A stretch of 64,000 bases of DNA from Schlesneria paludicola DSM 18645 (GCF_000255655.1 NZ_JH636436.1:885919-949918); one strand, 5' to 3'; numbered from the stretch's first letter, positions 8,397-18,173 are shown. Notes: generated by a model from the sequence alone, not told the origin. Numbers and translations: made by a program.

Positions 8397-10316
8397 TCAG
8401 GGAAGATTCGACGGATTGTATGTTCCAATGGTCGTCGAGGTCTTCAGGAAGACGTCTGTTCCAGTGCCACCGTCAATGTTCAACGTGGTGAGATTGCTAA
8501 GCGTGAACGCCGCTTTGTCGGCTCCGGGGCCGAGATGGATGGTGGCAGTGGAAACGTGAACTGCGATGAACGAGATGGCATCGTCGCCATCACCCAGATT
8601 GACGCTCAGAATAAATTGACCCGAGCTTGGATAGGTGATGAACGGCATTTGATTGATCGTCGTCCCGTTGGCGCCTTCGATCTTCAGGTTGCTTCCCTGC
8701 TGCGTCACGGTGAGCGACTCCGAGTTGACCCCGCCGGTAAGCGTTAGCGTTCCCGCGCTGAAGCTGGCTGTGACATCACCTGGCGACGCGCTGAAGTTGA
8801 AGGACTTTGCCGCGGAAGCGATTCCATTGGCGATCACCGCGACTTGATAGGTTCCTCCGACGGTACCCGATGGCAAATTGAACTGGACCGAGGTGACCAG
8901 ACTTCCGGTTGCCACGCCGGGAGTCCAGTTCGTGGTGCGGGCATACTTCACAGTCCCGTTCGACGCCGTCAACCGGACGATCGGATAATTGGTATCCATT
9001 TCGGCGTCATCACCGTAGGACGCGCCCTGTGAAATACCCGTCAGTTGTGTTCCCGTCAGTGTGTAAGAGCCGTTCACGTTCTTGGTGATCGACGAAATCG
9101 TCGGCGCCCACGACGACAAGGGGGTTCCCGTCGGGGCATAGTCCCAGATGATTCCGGTATCGGCACTGCCCAGCAGCATGTGTCCATTGGGAAGCACAAG
9201 CATCCGATAGATGAAGGCGGGACCACTGATGAAGCTCGTGAACGCGCCGGCGACCGTCGCGTCCGAAACGGTATTCGTGGTGTAATCGTAGTCGTACAGC
9301 TTTGAGGGCGGGGTAAAGTTCGGTGACGACGTGTCCGCCAGGAACAGGAAATGCCCGTTTGGCAGCATCGCGCCCGGCGCGTCATCCGATCCCATACCCG
9401 TGGGAAGGCTGGGGCCTTGCGTCCAAGTATTCGTCGACGGGTTGTAAAGCACCGTGTTGTTGTTGGCGCCCACCTGAAACACACTGCCGTTGGGCAAGAG
9501 TGTCGCTGGGCCCATTTCAAAACCTAGTGCGGCACTGGTCAGGGGAACGGGAACTTTTCCCGCATCCACCCAACTTGCAGAACTTGGAACATAGCGCTGC
9601 GCGTTTCCCTGACCGGTTTCTGGGCTGCTGAAAATGTCATAGGACAATACACTGCCGTTCGGCAGCAGCACCCATGTTTCTTCATCGCTGGCATCGCTGC
9701 GCAATTTGCTTCCGGTCTGCGTCCAGGTATTCGTTGCGGGATCGTAGAGGTAGGTTTTGTTATTCTGAAGATATCCGCACAGAATTTTTCCCGATGGCAA
9801 TAAGACGGTTGGGTCGTCACCAAATTCAGTTTGGGGAAAACTGGCGATCGGCGTCCACGTGTTCGCCACTGGATCATAGATTTCGCCGGTATTGGCGAAA
9901 TTCTGCGCCCCGCTACTGCCAGAATACTCGCCTCCAATCACAAACACCTTGCCACTGGGAAGGACGTTCGAGCCAAAATAGAGCCGTGCGGTCCCCATTG
10001 AGGCAATCGAACTCCAGGTTCCATGAATGTAGTTGCCCGAGGAATCCGGCGTTAGTCTTTTCCAGGTGCTCGTCGTGCCCGGACCTTGAACGATAACCGT
10101 TCCATCGGTCAAGAGCATCATTGTGCCACAGCCGCCCGCCGGGTTGGTGTTGGCCAGCGGCGTCCAGACGCCAGCGGCCCGAACGGGCCCAGACATCGTC
10201 ATTCCCAACATCACCGCCACGGCCCAAATCAACGGTACGCGCCGTGGGGGGGCAAAAAAAATCGCGTGGCACCCAGGGGGGGCCGAGGGGAACGACATTC
10301 GGGCATTTGACCGCAT
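8397..10316 (-). CDS. Secreted kelch-repeat / galactose-oxidase-like protein
   Basis: A 639-residue exported protein. I start at the ATG at 10316, preceded by GAGAGGACTCC; an in-frame TTG about 100 bp further up would add an unlikely extension. Residues 25-47 form a signal peptide (PLIWAVAVMLGMTMSGPVRA). The body has repeated kelch-type blades (NTWTPIASFP, NTWTQTGSKL, NTWTQGPSLP) with intervening LLPNG/LPNGH segments. Around 400-510 an immunoglobulin-like region with SYGDDAEMDTNYPIVRLT resembles the domain that follows the propeller in galactose oxidase and glyoxal oxidase. The last 100 residues form another beta-rich repeat. The copper ligands of galactose oxidase are not obvious, so enzymatic activity is uncertain. 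Confidence 0.82.
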   Translation of the reverse strand: MRSNARMSFPSAPPGCHAIFFAPPRRVPLIWAVAVMLGMTMSGPVRAAGVWTPLANTNPAGGCGTMMLLTDGTVIVQGPGTTSTWKRLTPDSSGNYIHGTWSSIASMGTARLYFGSNVLPSGKVFVIGGEYSGSSGAQNFANTGEIYDPVANTWTPIASFPQTEFGDDPTVLLPSGKILCGYLQNNKTYLYDPATNTWTQTGSKLRSDASDEETWVLLPNGSVLSYDIFSSPETGQGNAQRYVPSSASWVDAGKVPVPLTSAALGFEMGPATLLPNGSVFQVGANNNTVLYNPSTNTWTQGPSLPTGMGSDDAPGAMLPNGHFLFLADTSSPNFTPPSKLYDYDYTTNTVSDATVAGAFTSFISGPAFIYRMLVLPNGHMLLGSADTGIIWDYAPTGTPLSSWAPTISSITKNVNGSYTLTGTQLTGISQGASYGDDAEMDTNYPIVRLTASNGTVKYARTTNWTPGVATGSLVTSVQFNLPSGTVGGTYQVAVIANGIASAAKSFNFSASPGDVTASFSAGTLTLTGGVNSESLTVTQQGSNLKIEGANGTTINQMPFITYPSSGQFILSVNLGDGDDAISFIAVHVSTATIHLGPGADKAAFTLSNLTTLNIDGGTGTDVFLKTSTTIGTYNPSNLP

Positions 10317-10858
10317 TTGCGGAGTCCTCTCAATGACACGACGTGGGACGAAGTATGAAACGGAAATTGTGGCGCAACGCAATGGCAGACCGAAGAGGTG
10401 TGTTTGAGACAACACGCTCCGGCCCCCACTCGTGACGGAAGTACGAAAATGCGCAAATCGTCGGTCGCGGCGGAGACGCGGATTCGTTCAATGGTGTCCT
10501 GGCAAGAGGAATGCGTTCGAGCCCCGTCCGCATCCATTGTGCGATCACCGCCACAATGGATGCGCATCGACAGCTCAGATACGTGGCGTTCAATTCAATC
10601 CCGATCTGATCGGGCGAATACCAGGCATGCTGCACGGATTGCCAGTTTTTCCAAACACGAGCCCCCCTTACGATTCGGTAAGTGACGCGCGCTTCCGCAT
10701 AAATCCAGGCGGTTTCACAGGCGATATGTTGGTGTCAATTGCCAAGGCATGCAGGCGCTCCGTGATTGTTTTTCAGCCAACGTCCGCAAAGGTCTGGCGG
10801 AACATCCGAGCGCCGGGTTGATGTCACAATGCCGCAGGATGCTATTGGTATACCGGTT
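10317..10858. other. Intergenic region, nothing recognised
   Basis: About 540 bp upstream of the kelch gene and downstream of the VOC gene. Short frames on both strands have no ribosome site or family resemblance. The part next to 10316 should hold the kelch gene promoter. Confidence 0.45.
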
Positions 10859-11269
10859 CTACTCGCAGTCGATGCCCCGGCTGATTCGAAAAACGTGACC
10901 ATCCGGGTGTCGTACATGCATTTCGCGCACACCCCAAGGCATGTCGGTGGGGGGCCAGGTCACGTCAAGGTGCTGGTCAAGGCAGCGCTGATGTACGGCA
11001 TCGACATCGTCGACCCAGATCGACATCCAGACGCCTTTTTCCGCGGCATCGCTGCCCTCGGGGCCGAACGTCGTCTTGAGGTCGCTTTTCCCTCGACCGC
11101 CTTGCGCGTTTTCGCACAGAAAGATCTCGCATGGGCCCGAGCAGACTCCGCCAAATGTCGGGGGAACTCCCCAGTCCCAACCTTTACTCCATCCCAGCTT
11201 CTCGAACCACTCAAAACTCTGTTGGATGTTGGAGACATTCAGAATGGGCGTCAGCCGATGAGCGATCAT
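10859..11269 (-). CDS. VOC-superfamily (glyoxalase/bleomycin-resistance-like) protein
   Basis: A 136-residue protein. The ATG at 11269 is chosen because GCGAGGAAATC lies directly before it; 40 upstream in-frame codons have no protein-like character. The fold signature is visible: TPILNVSNIQQSFEWFEKLGW at the start, GPCEIFLCENA in the middle, and VDDVDAVHQRCLDQ plus MHVRHPDGHVFRIS at the end, giving paired beta-alpha-beta-beta-beta modules. Members bind a metal and act as lyases, dioxygenases or drug-binding proteins. The single-domain, short format is most like bleomycin-resistance or antibiotic-binding dimers. Substrate unknown. It is divergent from the cyclase-like gene. Confidence 0.85.
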   Translation of the reverse strand: MIAHRLTPILNVSNIQQSFEWFEKLGWSKGWDWGVPPTFGGVCSGPCEIFLCENAQGGRGKSDLKTTFGPEGSDAAEKGVWMSIWVDDVDAVHQRCLDQHLDVTWPPTDMPWGVREMHVRHPDGHVFRISRGIDCE

Positions 11270-11590
11270 GGATTTCCTCGCTTTAGTCGTCACTCGCAAA
11301 GATCGTCGTTGTGCGGTGTTGCAAAAGGCGCGAAGTGTGTTGTCGAAGGACAATAAAAACGTATAGGAGTTTACGTACTCACTTTTCAAGCGTCATCGAG
11401 GCAATGCTTTGTTTATTTCGCTCCAGGATGGATATGATATTGATCACATCTGATTCAGGTCTCTCTGGGCAAATCGCGGATTGGGCGGCGGAGTATGGCC
11501 GTCATGCCGTTCTTGAACAACGGTGTTGTGTCGCGAGAATTTCGACCAGTGTTTCGTTCGCACCAGAGTTCTGGTTGCAAGGCATCAACA
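11270..11590. other. Divergent intergenic region
   Basis: About 320 bp between the VOC gene and the cyclase-like gene. It is relatively A+T-rich near 11340-11460 and should contain the promoters of both. The first ATG that could extend the rightward gene is at 11495, inside this stretch. Confidence 0.4.
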
Positions 11591-14041
11591 ATGTATTCCT
11601 CCCGAATACTGCGAATCAGCGTGATGCTGATGGTTTTGATGTCACGCACGATCGTCTTACCCCACGATGGTCGGGTGTTTGCCGAAGATCTGTCGCGCGA
11701 AATGGTGAAACGCTCAATCGAGCGTGGGCTCCGATATCTCATCAGCGCGCAGCATCCTAGCGGTGCCTGGAACAGGCTCAATCCAGACTGCGTGGGAATC
11801 TCCAGCTTATGTGTGCTCGCACTTTTGAACGGGGGAATGTCGGTCGACGATCCCGAGGTGAGCCGCGGATTGCAATTCTTGAGAAGCTGTACCTCGAACA
11901 ACATTGGGGGAGAGAACGAGACGTATCAGACGTCGCTGCTGATCATGGCGCTGGTCGCAGCCAAGCAACCCCGCGACGTCGAAGCGATTCGAATGGTCGC
12001 CAGTCGACTCGAGGCTGGGCAGTCGTACGGCGGGGTTCAGGGAGGGTGGGCGTACTCACTACCCAACAATCCCCGTTACGGCGGAGGTGATGAAAGCAAC
12101 ACGCAGTTCGCCGTGCTGGGACTGCGTGAGGCGTATCGTGCGGGATACATCGCCGATCCACAAACCTGGGAACATATTCGTGAATACTGGATCAGACGTC
12201 AGAACCAGGATGGTGGATGGGGATACGGTGGATTTCGAGGTATGGATCGGGCCCCAAGCAAAGGAAGTTTGACCGTTTCAGGAGTGGCATCGCTGGCAAT
12301 TGCCCAGCAGATGCTCATGACCGACAAGGGGGTTGCCAGAGATGGCACTCCTCCCTGCTGCGAAGAACCTGAGGTCAACATGCCACTACTGCAGGGTATG
12401 GATTGGTTGTCACGGTACTTCAGTGTGCGAAAGAATCCGGGAACCCGCGGCCAGGATCACATTCTGTATTACTTCTACGGAGTTGAAAGGGCAGGGCGGC
12501 TGTCGGGGCAGCGTTTCTTTGGTGAGCATGATTGGTATCGCGAGGGCGCCGCGCGTCTGCTCGTGCTCCAAAGGGCAGATGGTCAGTGGATCGGAGCAGG
12601 GGAAGGCGAGACCAACCCGCTTGTTGCCACCAGCTTTTCCTTGCTGTTTCTTTCCAAAGGCCTTGCGCCGGTTCTGATCAATAAGTTGAAGTACGGTCCG
12701 CGCCATCCTAACAATCCCGATTTCGTGGTCGCCAATGACTGGAACCGACATTCTCACGATGTACGTAATCTGGCGGACATGATCAGCGAACTGCCGAAAT
12801 GGCCCAAGTTGCTCACGACGCAGGAACTCGATCTCCGCCGTGCCGTCAAGACAGATGGCCTCGCCGCGCTTCAGCAAGCGCCCGTCCTGTTTATCACCGG
12901 ATCGAAACGACTCTCGCTGACGAATGACGAAATCAGTCTGATCAAGGACTATGTCAGCCAGGGGGGCTTCATTCTTGCCAGCCCTTCATGTGGTGATGTC
13001 GACTTCGAAACAAGCTTTCGCGAACTGGTCGCGAAGCTCTTGCCAGACGGTGATGGAACGCTCCGACTGCTCACCGCCGACCATCCTGTTTATCGGAGCG
13101 AATTTCTGCTGGGGGCCGACGATGTTCCACTTTGGGGAGCCGATTTCGGCTGTCGAACGTCCATCATTTATACTCCTGAAGATCTCGGTTGTTTGTGGAA
13201 CTATTGGGCGAAGTACGATCCGCCCGGTCGAAATCCGCGTTTGAAAAAGAAGATCGACCGTGCCACATCCGTTGGCGTGAACGTCATTGCCTACTTCACG
13301 GGACGCGAACCTCCAGAAAAACTTTCGAACCGGGACGTTGTGGCGAAATCGGGAACGCTCGATGAAGTCGAACGCGGACTGCTTCAGATCGCCCAGATCA
13401 AACATGATGGAACCTGGAATGCGGCCCCCGGAGCCGTGCGAAATCTCCTCTTGGCCTTAAACGAGACGGTTGGCCTTTCGGCTTCAATGAAGCAGCGCAC
13501 TCTCTCACTGGCCGATAAGAACATCTTCCGTTACCCCATTCTCTTCATGCACGGTCGTAATCGGTTCACGGTTCCGGCGGAAGAACGGCAACAGTTGAAG
13601 CGGTACCTCGATCGCGGGGGCGTCTTGGTGGCGGATGCATGTTGTGGGGCGAAACCGTTTGATGAGTCCTTCCGTGAACTGGTCACGGCCCTTTATCCCG
13701 ATCGAAAGCTCGACCGCATTCCGGTCACGCACGAACTATTTTCCGAAAAGGTCGGACAAGATATCCAGCGACTCAACCGTCGTGGCTCTGACGATCATGT
13801 CGCCGCGGGAGAGGGCTTGCCCGTCGTTTTTGCCGAGCCCGTTCTCGAGGGAATCGAAGTTGATGGCCGGTATTCGATGATTTACAGCAAGTACGACATC
13901 AGTTGTGCCTTGTCAGGCCAAGACTACGCCGGCTGCGAAGGGTATCCGCCGGAAGATGCGGTAAAGTTGGGCACGAACATCATCCTCTATTCGATGCTCC
14001 AAAACCTGCGACTGCAGACGAAAGAGAAGCCCCCGGAGTGA
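11591..14041 (+). CDS. Squalene-cyclase-like alpha/alpha barrel fused to DUF4159-type domains
   Basis: An 816-residue exported protein. The ATG at 11591 (AAGG 8 bp upstream) opens a signal peptide about 30 residues long; the ATG at 11495 would hide that signal. Residues 40-400 contain repeated QW-like motifs of terpene-cyclase/prenyltransferase barrels (HPSGAWN, GGVQGGWAYS, NQDGGWGYGG, RADGQWIGAG). From about 430 there are two copies of a DUF4159-like module: APVLFITGSKRLSLTNDEI with LIKDYVSQGGFILA, and again YPILFMHGRNRFTVPAEERQ with LKRYLDRGGVLVADACCG. The DxDD catalytic motif of squalene-hopene cyclase is not seen, so it is probably not a cyclase. Related planctomycete proteins sit in membrane or surface loci of unknown role. 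Confidence 0.82.
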   Translation: MYSSRILRISVMLMVLMSRTIVLPHDGRVFAEDLSREMVKRSIERGLRYLISAQHPSGAWNRLNPDCVGISSLCVLALLNGGMSVDDPEVSRGLQFLRSCTSNNIGGENETYQTSLLIMALVAAKQPRDVEAIRMVASRLEAGQSYGGVQGGWAYSLPNNPRYGGGDESNTQFAVLGLREAYRAGYIADPQTWEHIREYWIRRQNQDGGWGYGGFRGMDRAPSKGSLTVSGVASLAIAQQMLMTDKGVARDGTPPCCEEPEVNMPLLQGMDWLSRYFSVRKNPGTRGQDHILYYFYGVERAGRLSGQRFFGEHDWYREGAARLLVLQRADGQWIGAGEGETNPLVATSFSLLFLSKGLAPVLINKLKYGPRHPNNPDFVVANDWNRHSHDVRNLADMISELPKWPKLLTTQELDLRRAVKTDGLAALQQAPVLFITGSKRLSLTNDEISLIKDYVSQGGFILASPSCGDVDFETSFRELVAKLLPDGDGTLRLLTADHPVYRSEFLLGADDVPLWGADFGCRTSIIYTPEDLGCLWNYWAKYDPPGRNPRLKKKIDRATSVGVNVIAYFTGREPPEKLSNRDVVAKSGTLDEVERGLLQIAQIKHDGTWNAAPGAVRNLLLALNETVGLSASMKQRTLSLADKNIFRYPILFMHGRNRFTVPAEERQQLKRYLDRGGVLVADACCGAKPFDESFRELVTALYPDRKLDRIPVTHELFSEKVGQDIQRLNRRGSDDHVAAGEGLPVVFAEPVLEGIEVDGRYSMIYSKYDISCALSGQDYAGCEGYPPEDAVKLGTNIILYSMLQNLRLQTKEKPPE

Positions 14042-14090
14042 ACCACATCTGTCGCGATTCCAAGTGACTCGGCGACAAAAGGAACGCTGA

Positions 14091-17000
14091 CTACTTCTTG
14101 ATTGGTTCCAGGAACTCAATCTGCTCAGACTGTCCTTCCTTCAACCGGACCTGCCGAACCGCCAGTTGCGGGTTTCGATAAAATGTATTGCCGTTTTCGG
14201 TGAACGATTCGGCCTTGGACACGACGGTCACTTGATACTGACCGGCCGGCAGATCTTCGAAGGCGAATGTCTTCTGATCGGGTTTGAGCTTCAATCGATA
14301 GTGATGAAAATCATGCGTGTTCAGATAGAGATCAATCGATTCGGCGTCCGCGAGTTTCGACCGATCGATGGTGCCTTCAATGCGAGCCGGTGCCGGAAGG
14401 TCAATCGTGACGTCATCCCGTCCGCCTGCGACCGATTTTCCGAAATTCAGCGATTTACCTTTCGGAACTCCTGCCCCCCAGTAGGCCAGCTGTAGGTAGT
14501 TTCCGGACTGAATCTGCTTGAATTCAAACCGACCTTCGGCATTCGTGGTTCCCGACAAGAATTGAACACAATACGGTTTCTGACCTAACTGGCCTGAGTC
14601 GATCAAGACCCAGTTGAACTGATTGTCATGGGGGCCTGCGGGTTGGCCTGTGGAGGCAATCAAACGCAATTGGGCGTCGGCAACGGGCTGACCTGTATGA
14701 TCCAGAAATTGCCCTGTTAATGTGAATCGCTTTCCAGGCTTCGTCGGCGTCAGTTCGATGTCGAGCAGTTCCGGCTGACTGAGTTTCGTTGCGACGGCGC
14801 GATCGACGGCCTTTCGTTCGTATCCATCTGCTTCGATCACGAGGCTCGCGGGAAAGCCGACCGTCAAAGGCGTGAACACAAATTCGCCTTTTACGGATTT
14901 GAATGTCTGCCCTGGCTCACCCCAGCTAAAATTGTAGGTTCCCATCGCGTCGGAGGGTTCTGGCATGGTGCTGAAGCCCAGCTTGATCCGAAAATCTTTC
15001 ACGGGTTGCTTGGTGAGTTCATCCAAGACTCGTCCACGTATGGCACCCGGAGTTGAAAGCGTGACGGTCTGCGGCTGGGGGCTGTCCAGTTTCCAGGAAA
15101 CCCCATTGATCGGGCGATACTCACCCAGCGTGACATCGAAACGGGAGTCCGCGGGAAGTGAGTCAAACTCAAATACCCCGTTGTCATCCGCCGTGCGAAG
15201 GCGAAATCCTGGCATTATTCCAAGCTCTGGACTTCGAACGTATACCATCGCTCCCTTGGCCGGTGTCCCGTCTTCATTCAGAATTCGGCCATGGATCGTG
15301 TGGCCCGGTTTCAGCGAGACGTTGACCAGCCCCGGTTGATCTGCGGTTCCCAATTTGACGCCGACATTTTGCGGGGCAAACCCCTGTGCCGACACGATGA
15401 TTCGATCACCCCCGAAGCCTTCAAACAGATCGTGAAGATCAAACGATCCCTCCGAATCGGATTTGGTGATTCGGTTTTCGCCGGATTTGTTTCCATAGTT
15501 GGCGATCTCCGCATCGGCGATGGGATTTCCTGTCTCATCGGTGATAGTCCCTTTCACCGACCCGCCCGTCGGACGGGGTGAGAGTGTCATCTGGACATCA
15601 ATGGTTCGCTGATCGGACGTGATGATGATCTCCTGCTGTTGATCTAAATAACCTTTTTTCTGAATCGACAGATGAAAGGGTGTCTCCAGCGGCATGTACG
15701 AGTTTTGAAAGCCACCATCCTTATTGGTCACAAAGGCATCGCCGTGGATCCCGTATGAGCCGCCCACCGGCCGATAGATCACCTCGGCGCCATCGATGGG
15801 GCTGCCCGTTGAGTCCACGACGCGACCGCGAACGACCCCCCCCGGCTTCATCCTGACATTGAATAATGTCACCGCTTCGGTACGAGCCAAATCGATCGCG
15901 GGGGCATTTCGGGCGTGCCCCGCGGCTTCAATGGAAACCTGGTATTCTTCTGGCAGCAATCCTTCCACGATCGCAATGCCTTGTTCATCCGTGGTCACTA
16001 ACCGCCGATCAGGATAGCCGAAACGAACATTCGCCCCAGCAATCGGCTTGTTCGTGACTTCGGAAGTCACTGAGAAGCTGGCCTTTTTTCCTTCGGTCAT
16101 TTCCAGGAGCAGTGGCGTGAATTTCGCGACTTTTGGGTCTGACTGATTCAACGCACTGACCGACACCTTGTGCGAAATCAAATTCCCCTGATGCGCCCAC
16201 ACCGGATAGGGGTATTCTCTCGCTCGAATGTTTTCCAGCCGAAACAATCCCTCGCCATTCGACTTGGTTTTATTGCTGCCGCCTGCGTGCAAAATCACCG
16301 TGGCATCCGCCACGGGACTTCCGTCGCTTCGAACCAGCATCCCTGTCACGACGCCCGGTTCCAGCTTCGCATCGTCGGACTGATTCGCAACAAATGCCGC
16401 GATCTTGTTCAAATTCTCTGCCGTGGCACCGGAGTTCTCCACACGCTTTTGTAAGCTCTGTGAATCCAAGGGATCAGCTTGAGTGGACGATGATGAGTCG
16501 TTCGCTTGAGCCGCCGGTTGTTTCTGAGTGATCTCACGGGCGCGTGGCTGACTCTCTTGCGCATCCAGGCTGATTGTGGTGAGCAATGCGAAGAAGGAAA
16601 TCGACACGACCGCGCTGAAGAGGGCGACAGCACGGCTGCACTTTGATGAAATCGTTCCGTCGAAATTGAGCAGAAAGCGGATTCGGCGATACAGGCGCGA
16701 TTTTCCGTCCGCGATGCCCAAGGATCCCGTCAGGCTAGGTTGAATCCGCTCCCTCGCCAGCCGCACCAGGAATTCCGCGTAGTCTTCTGCGGTCCCGGTT
16801 TCGTCGGCGGCTTTGGCGTCTGCCAGAAAGTCCTGGCAAAGACTCATCTGTCGCCGCAACCACCAATAAAACGGCTGGTAATAACAGGTCAGCTGGACCA
16901 GCGAGGCCAACAGCAGCGTCGCCACATCGCGTCGTTCCACGTGTGACAATTCGTGCGCCAGACTCCATCGCAGTTGCGTTTCGTTGACCGGCTGGATCAA

Positions 17001-17711
17001 CTCCGTTGGAACAATAATCACGGGGCGCAACAGACCCCACGTCATGGGGCCGGTGACTCGGTCACTGACCAGCAATCGAATCGAGGCCTGACCGGTTGCG
17101 GTCATTGTGGCAAATTTCGCGATCAATTCCGCTGGAGCTGCACTGGCTGTTTTTTCGATCCAGGCGCGGCGACGCAATCCAATGATCCACCCGCCAATGA
17201 TCGCCATCGCAATGCAGGAATAGGTGAGAATCAAGATCAGGGAAATTTGAGACAACACATTCGACGGGACGCCCGGTCTAACGGTCGTCGTTCGCGACAA
17301 CTCGCGCGGCTCGTTGTTGTTCTCGCTTTGCAGGGGTGGCCCCGATGACATACTGGTCACCGGCCGGGCTTCGTGTGATGTTTCGACGGACCTGATGGCC
17401 GCTGTCGAAGTGTCCTCATGCGGACCACTCAAGTCAGCGACTGTTGTGACGTTGTTGAGCGACGACTGGTCCTGGTCAGTCATGGGTTGCAACTGCCCCT
17501 GATTCAGCACATTCAACGAGATCGATTTCCAGGCGGAAATCCCCGGAAGCCACGGTGCGAGCAGGCATCCCACCAGGACCCACTGAATCACGCGCAGCCG
17601 ATCAGCGGGCGGCCGCACAAACCACAGAACAACAACTCCAACAGACAGGACGAGTCCACAAAGGAGAGATGCGTGGAAGAGACTGCGCCACAGAATGTCG
17701 AGGATCGTCAT
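14091..17711 (-). CDS. BlaR1-like M56 metallopeptidase sensor with long carboxypeptidase-regulatory-like tail
   Basis: A 1206-residue membrane protein. The N-terminal 380 residues are a BlaR1/MecR1-type M56 peptidase: membrane helices at about 8-32, 41-56, 153-178, 264-284 and 361-381, the zinc motif HELSH at 253-257 and the downstream acidic ligand region LCQDFLADAKA near 291-301. From about 440 to 1190 the chain is a string of carboxypeptidase-regulatory-like beta-sandwiches (motifs such as GMLVRSDGSPVADATVIL, GRVVDSTGSPIDGAEV and GTITDETGNPIADAEI) in place of the penicillin-binding domain. It overlaps blaI by 4 bp (ATGA), so the two are translationally coupled. The likely role is sensing an envelope signal and cleaving the BlaI-type repressor; the ligand is unknown. 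Confidence 0.88.
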   Translation of the reverse strand: MTILDILWRSLFHASLLCGLVLSVGVVVLWFVRPPADRLRVIQWVLVGCLLAPWLPGISAWKSISLNVLNQGQLQPMTDQDQSSLNNVTTVADLSGPHEDTSTAAIRSVETSHEARPVTSMSSGPPLQSENNNEPRELSRTTTVRPGVPSNVLSQISLILILTYSCIAMAIIGGWIIGLRRRAWIEKTASAAPAELIAKFATMTATGQASIRLLVSDRVTGPMTWGLLRPVIIVPTELIQPVNETQLRWSLAHELSHVERRDVATLLLASLVQLTCYYQPFYWWLRRQMSLCQDFLADAKAADETGTAEDYAEFLVRLARERIQPSLTGSLGIADGKSRLYRRIRFLLNFDGTISSKCSRAVALFSAVVSISFFALLTTISLDAQESQPRAREITQKQPAAQANDSSSSTQADPLDSQSLQKRVENSGATAENLNKIAAFVANQSDDAKLEPGVVTGMLVRSDGSPVADATVILHAGGSNKTKSNGEGLFRLENIRAREYPYPVWAHQGNLISHKVSVSALNQSDPKVAKFTPLLLEMTEGKKASFSVTSEVTNKPIAGANVRFGYPDRRLVTTDEQGIAIVEGLLPEEYQVSIEAAGHARNAPAIDLARTEAVTLFNVRMKPGGVVRGRVVDSTGSPIDGAEVIYRPVGGSYGIHGDAFVTNKDGGFQNSYMPLETPFHLSIQKKGYLDQQQEIIITSDQRTIDVQMTLSPRPTGGSVKGTITDETGNPIADAEIANYGNKSGENRITKSDSEGSFDLHDLFEGFGGDRIIVSAQGFAPQNVGVKLGTADQPGLVNVSLKPGHTIHGRILNEDGTPAKGAMVYVRSPELGIMPGFRLRTADDNGVFEFDSLPADSRFDVTLGEYRPINGVSWKLDSPQPQTVTLSTPGAIRGRVLDELTKQPVKDFRIKLGFSTMPEPSDAMGTYNFSWGEPGQTFKSVKGEFVFTPLTVGFPASLVIEADGYERKAVDRAVATKLSQPELLDIELTPTKPGKRFTLTGQFLDHTGQPVADAQLRLIASTGQPAGPHDNQFNWVLIDSGQLGQKPYCVQFLSGTTNAEGRFEFKQIQSGNYLQLAYWGAGVPKGKSLNFGKSVAGGRDDVTIDLPAPARIEGTIDRSKLADAESIDLYLNTHDFHHYRLKLKPDQKTFAFEDLPAGQYQVTVVSKAESFTENGNTFYRNPQLAVRQVRLKEGQSEQIEFLEPIKK

Positions 17712-18103
17712 TTTGCGTCTCCTTTGTTGCGACCGCGCGTCTGCTTCCGTTTTCGCGAATCGGCGATCAGTTGTTCAATGTCCTGCAGTTCCTTCGCGTT
17801 GATCTGTTCTGCATTGAGCATGCACAGCACAAGCTGAGCCAACGCGCCGTCAAAGACTTTGTGCAGGAACTGAGACGACACTTGCTCGCGCGAGCAGTTG
17901 GGTTTGTACAGAAACGTCCGTCCGTCCTGCCGATGGCTGACCAGCCCTTTTTCGTCCATGATCCGAAGCTGCGTCTGAATCGTGTTGAAGTGCAGTCCGG
18001 ATTTGGAAGCGAGTCGTTCGTGAACGTCCCGAACTGATCCCTCACCCAATTCCCAAAGCACTTTCAAGATCTCCATCTCGCGGTCAGTGGGACTGGGGCT
18101 CAT
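17708..18103 (-). CDS. blaI: BlaI/MecI/CopY-family transcriptional repressor
   Basis: A 131-residue winged-helix repressor. The ATG at 18103 is preceded by AGGGAG with good spacing; an ATG 36 bp upstream in frame lacks this. MSPSPTDREMEILKVLWE then VRDVHERL and FNTIQTQLRIMDEKGLVSH is the BlaI-family DNA-binding domain (residues 1-75). The C-terminal helices (LHKVFDGALAQLVLCML) match the dimerisation part. The gene overlaps the M56 sensor by 4 bp. By analogy with BlaI/BlaR1 it represses its own operon until the sensor triggers its cleavage. An inverted repeat 48 bp upstream is the likely operator. Confidence 0.92.
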   Translation of the reverse strand: MSPSPTDREMEILKVLWELGEGSVRDVHERLASKSGLHFNTIQTQLRIMDEKGLVSHRQDGRTFLYKPNCSREQVSSQFLHKVFDGALAQLVLCMLNAEQINAKELQDIEQLIADSRKRKQTRGRNKGDAK

Positions 18104-18150
18104 CGCAACTCCCTGAAGCCAGGCGGCGAACATCTTCACAGAAAAGAGGT

Positions 18151-18173
18151 CACCTAACAGATTAGGTTAGGTG
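18151..18173. promoter_or_regulatory. Candidate BlaI operator (inverted repeat)
   Basis: CACCTAAC at 18151-18158 and GTTAGGTG at 18166-18173 are perfect inverted arms with a 7-bp centre. A nested dyad CCTAA/TTAGG (18153-18157, 18162-18166) overlaps it. It lies 48 bp upstream of the blaI start, as expected for an autoregulatory operator. Only sequence symmetry and position support this. Confidence 0.55.
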
